Assembly (NCBI RefSeq): GCF_000379085.1
Contig: NZ_KB905378.1
Span: forward strand, 1,369,978-1,433,977
DNA: 64,000 nt
Direction of reading: 5' to 3'
DNA from: Halomicrobium katesii DSM 19301
GTDB lineage: Archaea > Halobacteriota > Halobacteria > Halobacteriales > Haloarculaceae
In this document: positions 36,777 through 44,870 of the stretch, in pieces
How the letters are laid out: every line of letters starts with the position of its first letter
Position numbering within the stretch: position 1 is the stretch's first letter
The notes under the pieces: model-generated
Seen by the model: only the letters and a program-made list of their open reading frames with translations
Databases searched by the model: none
Told to the model about the DNA's origin: nothing
Made by a program: the position numbers and the translations under genes

Positions 36777-37877
36777 TCAGGCTGTCGGAATCGCTTCGGG
36801 TTCGTCGTCGATCGGGACGCGATCGCCCGTCTCGTCGAAGAAGTGGATGTCCTCGATATCGAAGCCCAGCGAAACCGTCTCACCGGGATCGGGGTGGTAC
36901 TCGCTGTCGACGCGGGCGATGATCTCGCCGTCGCCCTCGGGCGAATGCAGATAGAGGAAGTTGTCCGAGCCCATCGGCTCGACGACGTCGACGGCGGCTT
37001 CGAGGTGGCCCTCGTCGGTGCCGACAGTCAGGTCCTCGGGGCGGACGCCGAGCGTGTAGGCACCGGCGTCGAGAGACACCCCGAGCGTCGTCTCGAACCC
37101 GTTGCCCGAGAGGTGGACGCCGTCGCCGCTTTCGGTCACGTCGACCTCGAAGAAGTTCATGCTCGGCGAGCCGATGAACCCCGCGACGAACTTGTTGTTC
37201 GGACGGTCGTAACACACCTCCGGTTCGGCGATCTGCTGGAGTTCGCCGTCGTTGAGGATGGCGATGCGGTCGCCCATCGTCATCGCCTCGGTCTGGTCGT
37301 GGGTGACGTAGATCGTCGTCACACCCAGTTCCTCCTGGATGCGCTGGAGCTCGGTGCGCATCTGGGTCCGCAGCTTGGCGTCGAGATTCGAGAGCGGCTC
37401 GTCCATCAGGAACACGTCGGGGTCTCGGACGATGGAGCGTCCCAGCGCCACGCGCTGTTGCTGACCGCCAGAGAGCTGCTTGGGGAGCTGATCGAGCAGC
37501 TCCGGGATTTCGAGGAGATCGGCGGCGTCGTTCACCCGCTCGTCGATCTCGGCGTCCTCGTACTCGTCGGAGAGGCGCAGCCCGAAGGACATGTTCTCCC
37601 GAACGCTCATGTGGGGATACAGCGCGTAGTTCTGGAACACCATCGCGATGTCGCGGTCCTGTGGTCGGACGTCGTTGACGATCTGGTCACCGATTTCGAT
37701 CTCGCCCGAGGTGATCGTTTCGAGCCCCGCGATCATCCGGAGCGTCGTCGACTTCCCACAGCCGGACGGACCGACCATCACGAGGAACTCCCCGTCCCGG
37801 ACGGTGAAATCTATCTCCTTGACCGCCAGAAGATCGTCGTACACCTTTGTGACATCAGAGAGACGTACCTTGCTCAT
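36777..37877 (-). CDS. ABC sugar-type importer, ATP-binding protein (MsmK/UgpC-like)
   Basis: 366 residues from ATG 37877 (an upstream in-frame Met at 37892 is less likely). Walker A is GPSGCGKST, the signature LSGGQQQRVALGRSI, Walker B DVFLMDEPLSNLD, and the H-loop TIYVTHDQTEAM. The C-terminal 130 residues are the TOBE regulatory part typical of CUT1 ATPases (GVRPEDL). It is separated from SBP and permeases by the creatininase gene. TATA-like ttttttaacc (about 37903-37912) gives a leaderless start. Confidence 0.93.
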   Translation of the reverse strand: MSKVRLSDVTKVYDDLLAVKEIDFTVRDGEFLVMVGPSGCGKSTTLRMIAGLETITSGEIEIGDQIVNDVRPQDRDIAMVFQNYALYPHMSVRENMSFGLRLSDEYEDAEIDERVNDAADLLEIPELLDQLPKQLSGGQQQRVALGRSIVRDPDVFLMDEPLSNLDAKLRTQMRTELQRIQEELGVTTIYVTHDQTEAMTMGDRIAILNDGELQQIAEPEVCYDRPNNKFVAGFIGSPSMNFFEVDVTESGDGVHLSGNGFETTLGVSLDAGAYTLGVRPEDLTVGTDEGHLEAAVDVVEPMGSDNFLYLHSPEGDGEIIARVDSEYHPDPGETVSLGFDIEDIHFFDETGDRVPIDDEPEAIPTA

Positions 37878-38024
37878 GGCGACGTACACCACCCTGCGTT
37901 ACTATGGTTAAAAAATCTATCGGCGGTCCGGAGAGCGACGGCGAGCGTGCCGACACAGGATGAAGCACGGTACAGCGGAGAACAGCGCCGTCTGCCGTCG
38001 CGTGAGAACGGCCCACAAGATATA

Positions 38025-38039
38025 TTTGACAATGACAAA
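38025..38039. promoter_or_regulatory. Candidate IclR-type operator, site 1
   Basis: tttgacaatgacaaa, an imperfect TTTGNC-N3-GNCAAA dyad, directly behind a TATA-like atatatt and upstream of the iclR-type gene at 38070. A near-perfect partner, tttgacgatgtcaaa, lies at 38995-39009, just past that gene's 3' end. Confidence 0.4.
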
Positions 38040-38069
38040 CTTTACAGCCGATGAAGTGGTACGGAGTAC

Positions 38070-38846
38070 ATGACGAACGACCGGACGCCACGACGAATTC
38101 AGTCGGTGGAGCTGGCGTTCGACATCCTCGAAGTGTTACGCGATTCGGGAGGGGCGACGGTGACGGAGGTCGCCGACCAGATCGATCGCTCGCCGGGCAC
38201 GACCCACACCTACCTCGCGACGATGGCAGACCGAGGGTACGTCCGAAACAGAGACGGAGAGTACCACGTCGGACTGTTCGCAGTGCCACTCGGAGAGTAC
38301 GTCAGAGGTCAGTCCCAGCTCTACCGGGTCGGCAAGTCGGAGGTCGACGAGCTAGCACAGGAGACCGGCGAGGCCAGCCACCTCGTGGTCGAGAGCCACG
38401 GCCGCGAAATCCCGCTGTACGAGCGGTTCGGCCCAGACGCCGTCGGCGAGACGCTGTACGAAGAGAACAAGGGCCACCCGCGGTGGAACCTCCACTGCTC
38501 TGCCGCCGGCAAAGCGATTCTGGCTCACACGCCGCCAGAGCGGCGCGACGAGATCCTCCCGAACTACGAGTTCGCCGAACGGACGCCACAGACGACGACC
38601 GACGAGGCGTCGCTGCGCGAAGAGCTCGAAGCGGTCCGACGGCAGGGATTCGCACAGAACGACGAAGAGCAAATCACGGGGTTGCGCGCCGTCGGTGCGC
38701 CGATCCGATACGAGGGCCAGATTCGCGGAGCGATCAGTCTCTCGGCCCCGACGAGCAGGCTCCAAGGCCAACAGTTCGCCTCTGAGATTCCGGAGCGCGT
38801 CGTGCAGGCGGCAAACGTCGTCGAGATCAATCTCCAGTCCGCATGA
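38070..38846 (+). CDS. IclR-family transcription regulator
   Basis: 258 residues. The winged HTH is in residues 8-70 (RIQSVELAFDILEVLRDSGGATVTEVAD...GTTHTYLATMADRGYV). The effector domain has HLVVESHGREIPLYERFG, WNLHCSAAGKAILAHTPPE and APIRYEGQIRGAISLSAPT, as in IclR-type ligand-binding domains that sense small organic acids. Divergent from the importer ATPase gene, with 192 bp between, so it very probably controls the catabolic locus and itself. Confidence 0.93.
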   Translation: MTNDRTPRRIQSVELAFDILEVLRDSGGATVTEVADQIDRSPGTTHTYLATMADRGYVRNRDGEYHVGLFAVPLGEYVRGQSQLYRVGKSEVDELAQETGEASHLVVESHGREIPLYERFGPDAVGETLYEENKGHPRWNLHCSAAGKAILAHTPPERRDEILPNYEFAERTPQTTTDEASLREELEAVRRQGFAQNDEEQITGLRAVGAPIRYEGQIRGAISLSAPTSRLQGQQFASEIPERVVQAANVVEINLQSA

Positions 38847-39485
38847 GTGATCCATATTCGACAATAGTAAACAGCCGTGGTGACAACGGAATATAATTAA
38901 CACCGGTACCGTCGTTAGATGAATTATTTATCATCGTATTCATTTCGGAGAGCGATATCGACCTGTATTCGGGGTGAAATAAACACGACGTTTTTTTGAC
39001 GATGTCAAAGAACAGGACACGGAACGACGATGCCATCTCGCGTTGGCGAGCAAACAGTCACACGCCGCCACAGTGCTCTGAGAGCTGTCCCGGTTCCGCC
39101 GAGGGATCAGTTCAGCGTTACACCGTCTCCCCGGCCGAAGGTGCTACTACACCATCGATTTCGGGTTCATAATCCACGCACCTCTGATCGTATTGTCCCA
39201 GTTTTGCACTTTTGCGCCCATATTCTCAATACCTGGCCCATATCCGGTATTTCTATTCGCCTATAGGCACCTCTTCGCTACAAGTCCCGCATCTCTTTCG
39301 GGTGATAGCCACACGATCTACTGTTTGGCTCTTGTACCGACGAGACCGACACCCGTACTTGCAGCATCGCCGTCTCGACAGAGCCCGAGACGGCGTGCGT
39401 GTCTGACGCCGGAGACGATGACTGCGGGCGGAGCGACGGCGGACGACAAAAGTGATTATACGGGTCCCCCTCGTACTCCCGCTCG
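38847..39485. other. Long intergenic region after iclR-type gene
   Basis: 639 bp with no convincing gene. It contains the dyad tttgacgatgtcaaa (38995-39009) and an inverted repeat ccgtctcg/cgagacgg at about 39369-39392. A TATA-like gattatacgg (39453-39462) lies 27 nt before the DUF373 gene. 39130-39310 is less GC-rich than its surroundings. Confidence 0.5.
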
Positions 39486-40553
39486 ATGCTGCTGATACTG
39501 TGTGTCGACCTCGACGACGACCTCGGCCGCAAGACGGAGTGTGAGACGCCCGTCGTCGGCCGCGACGCCGTCGAGTCGGCCGCAGTCGAACTGGCGACTG
39601 CCGACCCCGAAGACTCCGACGTGAACGTGCTGTTCGAGGGCGTCCACCTCTACGACTCCATCGACGACGAGGCCGTCGAGGTAGCGGCCGTCACCGGCGT
39701 CGACGGGAGCGACGTGGCAGCCAACCGCGCCGTCGGCGAGGAGGTCGACACGGTACTCGCGTCGCTGACCGCCAGCGAAGACGTGCGCGCACTGCTCGTG
39801 ACCGACGGTGCTCAAGACGAGTCGGTCGTGCCCGTGATCCGCTCGCGAATCCACATCGACGGCGTCCACCGCGTGGTCGTCCGCCAGGCACAGGACCTCG
39901 AATCGATGTACTACACCATCAAGCAGGTGCTCGATGATCCGGAGACCCGCGGGACGATCCTCGTGCCACTGGGGATCTTGCTGTTGATTTATCCGGTGGC
40001 GATCCTCGCGAACTTCCTCGAACTCCCGGGGTCCGCCATCGGGATCATCTCCGGTCTGCTTGGCCTGTACGTCCTCGCGCGCGGTCTCGGTGCCGAGGAG
40101 ACGCTGGACCGGACCGTCGACCGCGTCCGCTCGGGACTGTACGCCGGGCGCGTGACGGTAATCACCTACGTCGTCGCCGCGGCACTAATGGTCATCGGCG
40201 GCGTCAGCGGCGTCCGGACCGTCGAGTCGATGGCCGTCGAATCGGTCGCCGAAGCCATTGCCGGCCTCGTCTTCGGCTCCGTCCGGTGGTTCGCCGCCGC
40301 CGGCATCACCAGTAGCTTCGGCCGCGTCACCGACAAGTACCTCTCGGACAGCTTCGAGTGGCGCTACCTCAACGCCCCGTTCTACGTGCTGTCGATCGCG
40401 GCCGTTCTCTACGGCGTCAGCTCCTACTTCCTCGGTACGGCCACGATCGAAGAACTGGCCGTGGCACTGACGGCCGGCACACTGCTCGGCCTGGGCAGCA
40501 CGCTCGCGTTCGCCATCGCCGAGACCCGCTGGCAAGGAGCCGATCCGGTGTAG
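39486..40553 (+). CDS. DUF373-family membrane protein
   Basis: 355 residues. The first 135 are soluble and open with the family signature MLLILCVDLDDDLGRKTE and TPVVGRDAVESAAVELATAD. From about 155 on there are five or six membrane helices (GTILVPLGILLLIYPVAIL, VITYVVAAALMVIGGVSGV, FYVLSIAAVLYGVSSYFLG). DUF373 proteins are archaeal and of unknown function; the DDD and later Asp residues look like a metal or phosphate site. The leaderless promoter is noted in the upstream region. The gene at 40583 follows 29 bp on. Confidence 0.88.
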   Translation: MLLILCVDLDDDLGRKTECETPVVGRDAVESAAVELATADPEDSDVNVLFEGVHLYDSIDDEAVEVAAVTGVDGSDVAANRAVGEEVDTVLASLTASEDVRALLVTDGAQDESVVPVIRSRIHIDGVHRVVVRQAQDLESMYYTIKQVLDDPETRGTILVPLGILLLIYPVAILANFLELPGSAIGIISGLLGLYVLARGLGAEETLDRTVDRVRSGLYAGRVTVITYVVAAALMVIGGVSGVRTVESMAVESVAEAIAGLVFGSVRWFAAAGITSSFGRVTDKYLSDSFEWRYLNAPFYVLSIAAVLYGVSSYFLGTATIEELAVALTAGTLLGLGSTLAFAIAETRWQGADPV

Positions 40554-40582
40554 TCAAGCGCCTGGCGTGCCAGGCTGTCGGC

Positions 40583-40876
40583 ATGTACGTCTCCAGAGCC
40601 GTCCGGTCGATCCGGGACGACCCCATCAAGGGGGAATCGGTCGGACTCGTCCTCGAACCCGACGACGAGACCGATCCCGACGCCGTCGCCGCGGCCGCTC
40701 GGGCCGCCGACGCGACCGTCGAGCGCCGACTCCAGTTCGGCGAACTCGAAGTGCGCGTCCCACACCAGCAGGTCGGCGACATCTGTGCCATCGACGGACT
40801 GGCCGCCGTCGAGACCACCAACGCGATCAGGATCCACCCCGACGAAGCCGAAGAAGACATCGACCAGGAAGGATGA
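40583..40876 (+). CDS. Conserved haloarchaeal small protein downstream of DUF373 gene
   Basis: 97 residues from ATG 40583. Alternating strands and helices (SVGLVLEPDDETDPDAVAAA, TVERRLQFGELEVRVPHQQV) suggest a small two-layer alpha/beta domain. The C-terminus is acidic. Close spacing to the DUF373 gene suggests an operon. No family is recognised. Confidence 0.65.
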   Translation: MYVSRAVRSIRDDPIKGESVGLVLEPDDETDPDAVAAAARAADATVERRLQFGELEVRVPHQQVGDICAIDGLAAVETTNAIRIHPDEAEEDIDQEG

Positions 40877-40976
40877 GACGGCCGACCACCCGTCGCTGGT
40901 CACCGCCCCGGACGACGCGACGGCCACCAGTCCGAGTCGTACCGCTTTTGACTGCCCGGGGAGTACGCGGCGACGA

Positions 40977-41080
40977 GGGCACGTAGCTCAGTCCGGATAG
41001 AGCGTCGGACTTCTAACGCCGTCACGGCCGTGACGGTGGAAGCGATCCGACGGTCGTGGGTTCGAATCCCACCGTGCCCG
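40977..41080 (+). tRNA. tRNA-Arg (anticodon TCT) with a 29-nt intron
   Basis: Acceptor gggcacg/cgtgccc with discriminator G, D arm gctc...gagc, anticodon stem tcgga/tccga, T arm gtggg-ttcgaat-cccac: a 75-nt mature tRNA. The 7-base anticodon loop is split as cttcta + a by an intron at 41016-41044, the canonical position after base 37. The intron carries the palindrome ccgtcacggccgtgacgg, able to form the bulge-helix-bulge processed by the splicing endonuclease. CCA is not encoded. Confidence 0.9.
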
Positions 41081-41251
41081 TTCCAGAACCGTCGGTTCCG
41101 TACTTTTCCAGATAACACGGTTATCAAGCCGTTCGTCACCCTCTCTAGACTGTTCTCAGATTCGATTTGAGAGCCAGAATTTGGTGCCCAACACAGGTGC
41201 GAACGCACCCCTCCGCCGTCTGGTATACTCCGTTACCGGGAGGTGGTCGGC

Positions 41252-41395
41252 GTGATCTCTCCCGACGATGGCCCTTCCCGCGAGAGCTGGCCATTCGATC
41301 CCGACAAGTTCGTCCGCGCGTCTCGCCTCCTGGAAGCGACTGATCGAGAGGTTCGCCAGGCGATCGAGGAGGTCGAGGACGGTGGTTCCCGATGA
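41252..41395 (+). CDS. Small protein of tRNA-linked integrative element
   Basis: 47 codons from GTG 41252 (VISPDDGPSRESWPFDPDKF...), helical and acidic, with no recognised domain. Its TGA overlaps the next ATG (ATGA at 41392-41395), the compact style of viral or proviral genes. The stretch 41081-41251 between tRNA and this gene holds no gene. Confidence 0.5.
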   Translation: MISPDDGPSRESWPFDPDKFVRASRLLEATDREVRQAIEEVEDGGSR

Positions 41396-41541
41396 ACGGG
41401 ACCGCCTACGTCTGCGACGACTGCGGTGTCACGATCGTTGAGCGTGATCCCGACCAGACTGATCTCTGCCCAGTCTGTCGAACTGGGGGCGATCCCGAGC
41501 AGTATCCGCCGCTCAACCAGGAGCGAGGTGACTACCGATGA
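41392..41541 (+). CDS. Small zinc-ribbon protein
   Basis: 49 codons. Two CxxC knuckles, AYVCDDCGVTIVE and LCPVCRTGG, make a rubredoxin-like zinc ribbon. It overlaps both neighbours by 4 bp (ATGA). Such tiny zinc-finger genes are common in early regions of haloarchaeal viruses and integrated elements; the role is unknown. Confidence 0.6.
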   Translation: MNGTAYVCDDCGVTIVERDPDQTDLCPVCRTGGDPEQYPPLNQERGDYR

Positions 41542-41861
41542 CCTGCTGGTCCGAGTACGTTCACTACGACTGCGAGGACTGCGGCGAGATCTGCATCAAC
41601 CACGAGGAGAGCGATCCCGCCCAGCTGGGCAAATGTCGCGGCTGCCACATCGACGATCTCGTCGAGGACTACGAGCAGCGACTTCGTAGCCAACACTCGA
41701 CGAACACCACGAGCGACCGGCCGGAGGGAGCGGCCCCCTCCCATGGGGGTCCGACCGACGCCGGGAGCGCACGCCCCCAAGCGAAGCGCAGGGGGCATTC
41801 GTCAGGCGGTCGCGGTAGCGGTCTCGTCTCCGAGGACTCTGCGAACTCTGATTCTTTCTAA
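41538..41861 (+). CDS. Zinc-finger protein with disordered tail
   Basis: 107 residues. The N-terminal zinc knuckles YDCEDCGEICINHE and GKCRGCHIDDL are followed by a Ser/Gly/Arg-rich low-complexity tail (about residues 55-107). The start overlaps the preceding stop by 4 bp. Belongs to the same compact gene row; function unknown. Confidence 0.6.
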   Translation: MTCWSEYVHYDCEDCGEICINHEESDPAQLGKCRGCHIDDLVEDYEQRLRSQHSTNTTSDRPEGAAPSHGGPTDAGSARPQAKRRGHSSGGRGSGLVSEDSANSDSF

Positions 41862-41863
41862 CA

Positions 41864-42329
41864 TTGTCTACAGACGAACCCACCACCGGCGGCTCTCGGC
41901 ATACCAACTTGAACAACTCTGTAAACGACTCTGACGGGGGTAACTCACCAAAAATCGGTTCGGAGTTACCTACTCCGTACGAGCGCGTTTCAGAGTTCCA
42001 CGAGGAGTATTCCGACCGTGCTTACCTCCGCTTGTCGACTACCCACGGCGAACGGCTCCGGGAAGAGTACACCCGCGAATTCACGGAGAGCTACGAATCT
42101 CCCGGTCCGCGAGAGTGGGACGACCCGGTGAAAGGCCAGGAGGTCGTCCGCCGCGAGGCCGTCACCTGGGGAACCGTCGTACTTCGCACCCTTAAGGACT
42201 ACGCCGATACGCGCCGGACGACGGTCAATCTCGAAAGGGGTCGTCCGTCTGATCCGGAGTATCAGGAGTGGTCCGTACAGGCTGAAACGCGCTGGTTCGC
42301 CAGCTACCAGAAGCGGTACTACGCCCAAA
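41864..42329 (+). pseudogene. Possible replication-initiator protein of an integrative element, truncated by IS
   Basis: From TTG 41864, about 155 native codons up to the IS630-type left end at 42330; the frame then stops at 42358 inside the IS. Segments YSDRAYLRLSTTHGERLREE, VVRREAVTWGTVVLRTLKDY and RWFASYQKRYYAQM resemble, from memory, the N-terminal part of replication initiators of haloarchaeal proviruses and plasmids. The catalytic half would lie downstream and is missing. The family call is inference. Confidence 0.45.
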
Positions 42330-42378
42330 TGATACAGTCGTGCGAAAGTATTTGCTAGTGTAGACTCAATTTGCGGTA

Positions 42379-42940
42379 ATGGGACGGTTAGACGATATCA
42401 CTCTGGAAGAGCTTCAGGAGCTCCGTGAACAAACAGAGGGTGAGGTTCCTCGAGAACGTGTTCTTGCTGCAATCGGCCGAAAGCAGGGCGATGAACACGA
42501 GACACTAGCTGAACGACATGGTGTCGTGGAGAAGACGATCCGCAACTGGCTCGATCGGTTCACTGAAGAACCGATCGAGCAAGCTCCCTACGACGAATCC
42601 AGACCAGGCCGCCCCTCGAAGCTCGACAAACACGAACGCAAACAGTTCTTCGAGCGGCTCCAACAATCGCCGACAGAACTCGGCTACGAGCAACAAGCGT
42701 GGTCGCCGAAACTGCTCCTTCACCATGTCAAACAAGAGTACGGAGTCGAATACAGCGAAGGCCACGCTCGGAAACTCCTGGGAAAGGCCGGGCTGTCCTG
42801 CCGGACAGCACGGCCGCGAAATCACGAGGCTGATCCAGAACAAGAAGCCGAATTTCAACAAACAGTCGAAAAAAAAACGGCCGAAACTGACCAACAAAAC
42901 CGTTGTCGCTCTTGCTCAAGCTAGCGAAAAGACTCCGTTG
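42379..42940 (+). pseudogene. IS630-family transposase, N-terminal HTH half
   Basis: From ATG 42379 the frame encodes two HTH domains (ETLAERHGVVEKTIRNWLDRF, GRPSKLDKHERKQFFERLQQ) and the winged part YSEGHARKLLGKAGLSCRT. At a run of nine A (42869-42877) the coding frame slips by one; KKRPKLTNKTVVALAQASEK continues in the other frame, which may be a programmed slip as in some IS630 members. It is then broken by MITE141 copy 2 at 42941 and never resumes. Confidence 0.75.
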
Positions 42941-43081
42941 GGCCGTGTTTAGACGCTCCTCAACCGGCGAGTCACGGGCCGTTGCGGTTGATCTAAAACC
43001 TGTCCTGAGTGCCTCATCGTGTCGATCTGTTCGCGGAGCATACGCTGCAAGAGCCGATTTGTACTGCGTCTAAACAAGGCC
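42941..43081 (+). mobile_element. MITE141 copy 2
   Basis: 141 bp, almost identical to copies 1 and 4. Flanked by the 8-bp direct repeat ctccgttg at 42933-42940 and 43082-43089. Inserted in the IS630-type transposase remnant. Confidence 0.92.
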
Positions 43082-43121
43082 CTCCGTTGTATGGAAAGCA
43101 TCCCGTCTCCTGCTATCAGCT

Positions 43122-44245
43122 GTGACCAAACAACCAGCATTCGGCGGGATGCTTCAGCAACTTGTATCGCTTGGCGCTTTGGAGTTTCGGCCCGAGCCGC
43201 TCGACGTCATCGTCGAGCGGCGTCTCAAGACCATCTGGGAACAGGCACCCTGTCCTGATTGTGGCGCGACAACCATCCGAACCTACGACGATCTCGACCG
43301 TATCTGGTGCCGTGGCTGCGGCTTCATGAGTACCTACACGCTCGGTACACCGTTCTACGACGCGGAACTCGCCCCCGGCGAGTTCCTCGTCGCCTTCGTC
43401 CTCTACGCTGATTCGTTGCTCAGCATCAATCAAATTGCTTCCCTACGGCCTTGTTTAGACGCAGTACAAATCGGCTCTTGCGGCGTATGCTCCGCGAACA
43501 GATCGACACAATGAGGCACTCAGGACAGATTTTAGACAACCGCTACGGTCCGTGACTCGCCGATCGAGGAGCGTCTAAACACGGCCCTTCCCTACTTGAT
43601 CGGGCGTACAACACGATTCACTCGGCGATTCGTGACGTGGAAGCCGCGTTCCAGCGCGGCTTCCCCGTCGTCTGGGATCGCATCGATCACACTCTCGACG
43701 GGCCAACGCAGGTCGATGAAACCCAGCAGGTCTGCTCTGGGTACAAGGGACGCGACCCACCGCGGGACGGTCTGTCCCGCGGCGGGTCGCCAGAGGGCGG
43801 TCGCACACGCTGGAGCGGTGAGCAGGGTGATGAACTGACGCTCGTCGCGGCCTGCCGCGACGTGCTTCGCGTGGTTTCTGCTGAGGAAGGAACGAAGTTC
43901 AAGGACGAACTCAAGCCAGTGATCGAAGAAGCTGAAGACCTCTCCCAGCGACTGGGAGAGGTCTGGACGGATGAGTACCCGCCGTATCAACAGATGGAGC
44001 ACGACCACAGAACGGTGGTTCACGACGAAGCATACGTCTCAGATGCGGGTGTTCGCACCAACCAAGCTGAGTGTCTCTGGTCGTTGTTGCAACCGTGGAT
44101 CGAGAAATTTCGCGGCCTGTCCAAGCAGGGCTTGGAACAGGCCGCTCGTACCTACGGCTTCCTGCGGTCATTGAATCTCGCTGGCGCACCAATCCACGGA
44201 CTCGTTGACTGCTTCGCTGCCGATATTTTTCGCCAGTCTGCGTAA
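43122..44245 (+). pseudogene. IS1595/ISH4-type transposase, interrupted by MITE141 copy 3
   Basis: N-terminal part from GTG 43122 has the zinc ribbon APCPDCGATTIRTYDDLDRI...CRGCGF typical of IS1595-family enzymes, and a segment PGEFLVAFVLYADSLLSINQ. After the MITE and one 9-bp repeat the frame resumes exactly (43596 onward) with the DDE domain: RTRWSGEQGDELTLVAACRD, VWTDEYPPYQQM, VSDAGVRTNQAECLWSLLQP and KFRGLSK. Only the MITE inactivates it; no other lesion is evident. Confidence 0.8.
43447..43586 (-). mobile_element. MITE141 copy 3 (reverse orientation, diverged)
   Basis: 140 bp, starting ggccttgtttagacgc and ending gcgtctaaacacggcc. Flanked by 9-bp direct repeats cttccctac at 43438-43446 and 43587-43595. 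Carries several substitutions near one end relative to copies 1, 2 and 4, so it is older. Inserted inside the IS1595-type transposase gene. Confidence 0.92.
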
Positions 44246-44277
44246 GAGCGACCAGTAAAAACTAATGCACGACCGTA

Positions 44278-44457
44278 TCATTCCGTCGCCGAATCCAGAA
44301 CGAGACTACCAACGAGGACTATTGCCCCAATTCCGGCGATTCCGTAGATAAACAGCGGTGGATCGCGGGGTGCGTCTGCACCGTACACCATCTCGTAGTA
44401 CATGGTCAGGTTAACGAATAGTATTAAGTACAGGAGTACGTCGGTGGTTCGGCTCAT
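44278..44457 (-). pseudogene. Small membrane protein, C-terminus replaced by IS end
   Basis: Minus-strand frame from ATG 44457: MSRTTDVLLYLILFVNLTMY then a second membrane helix FIYGIAGIGAIVLVGSLVL, ending SATE with the TGA (44278-44280) supplied by the terminal bases of the chimeric element. Two helices of about 18 residues each; a typical tiny membrane protein of proviral or plasmid regions. Its original 3' end was lost to the insertion. Confidence 0.5.
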
Positions 44458-44500
44458 AATTGGTCAAATCGGGGCCACGTGTTGCCACTTTTGATTGTAG

Positions 44501-44641
44501 GGCCGTGTTTAGACGCTCCTCAACCGGCGAGTCACGGGCCGTTGCGGTTGATCTAAAATCTGTCCTGAGTGCCTCATCGTGTCGATCTGTTCGCGGAGCA
44601 TACGCCGCAAGAGCCGATTTGTACTGCGTCTAAACAAGGCC
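44501..44641 (+). mobile_element. MITE141 copy 4
   Basis: 141 bp, nearly identical to copies 1 and 2. Direct repeats gattgtag at 44493-44500 and 44642-44649. Non-coding. Confidence 0.92.
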
Positions 44642-44870
44642 GATTGTAGTGGATTCAGTATCTTCGCACACCTACTGAATGCCTATTTCATTCGACAATC
44701 AACCGATGGAATGGCGGTTCAACAGCACAACTCTCGTCTGCCTCGTCGACTCCTCCTCGGCTCTCACTCCGCTTTCGAGAACACCAGTGCGTAGCTGTGG
44801 CGGAGCCGTAGCCGAAGGTGCCGGTGAGGCCGTCGGTCGTGTGGCTGGGGTCCTCGTCGGGGTCGGTGTA

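Larger units (their letters stand above)
42330..44280 (+). mobile_element. Chimeric IS630/IS1595-type element
   Basis: Left end tgatacagtcgtgc (42330-42343) is the inverted partner of the right end gcacgaccgtatca (44267-44280). Inside are the 5' half of an IS630 transposase gene and then a whole but interrupted IS1595-type transposase gene; the IS630 catalytic half is absent. The right 30 bp equal those of the element at 1-329 except one base. No target duplication is seen (flanks acgcccaaa and ttccgtc). Confidence 0.7.

Noticed and set aside
39030-39266. A 78-codon frame after the IclR-type gene
   Set aside because: Composition and codon use do not fit neighbouring genes, there is no start signal, and the region is mixed AT/GC without coding bias.
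42860-42890. Programmed frameshift asserted for the IS630-type transposase at the A9 run
   Set aside because: Plausible for the family, but the gene is already truncated, so mutation and recoding cannot be told apart here.
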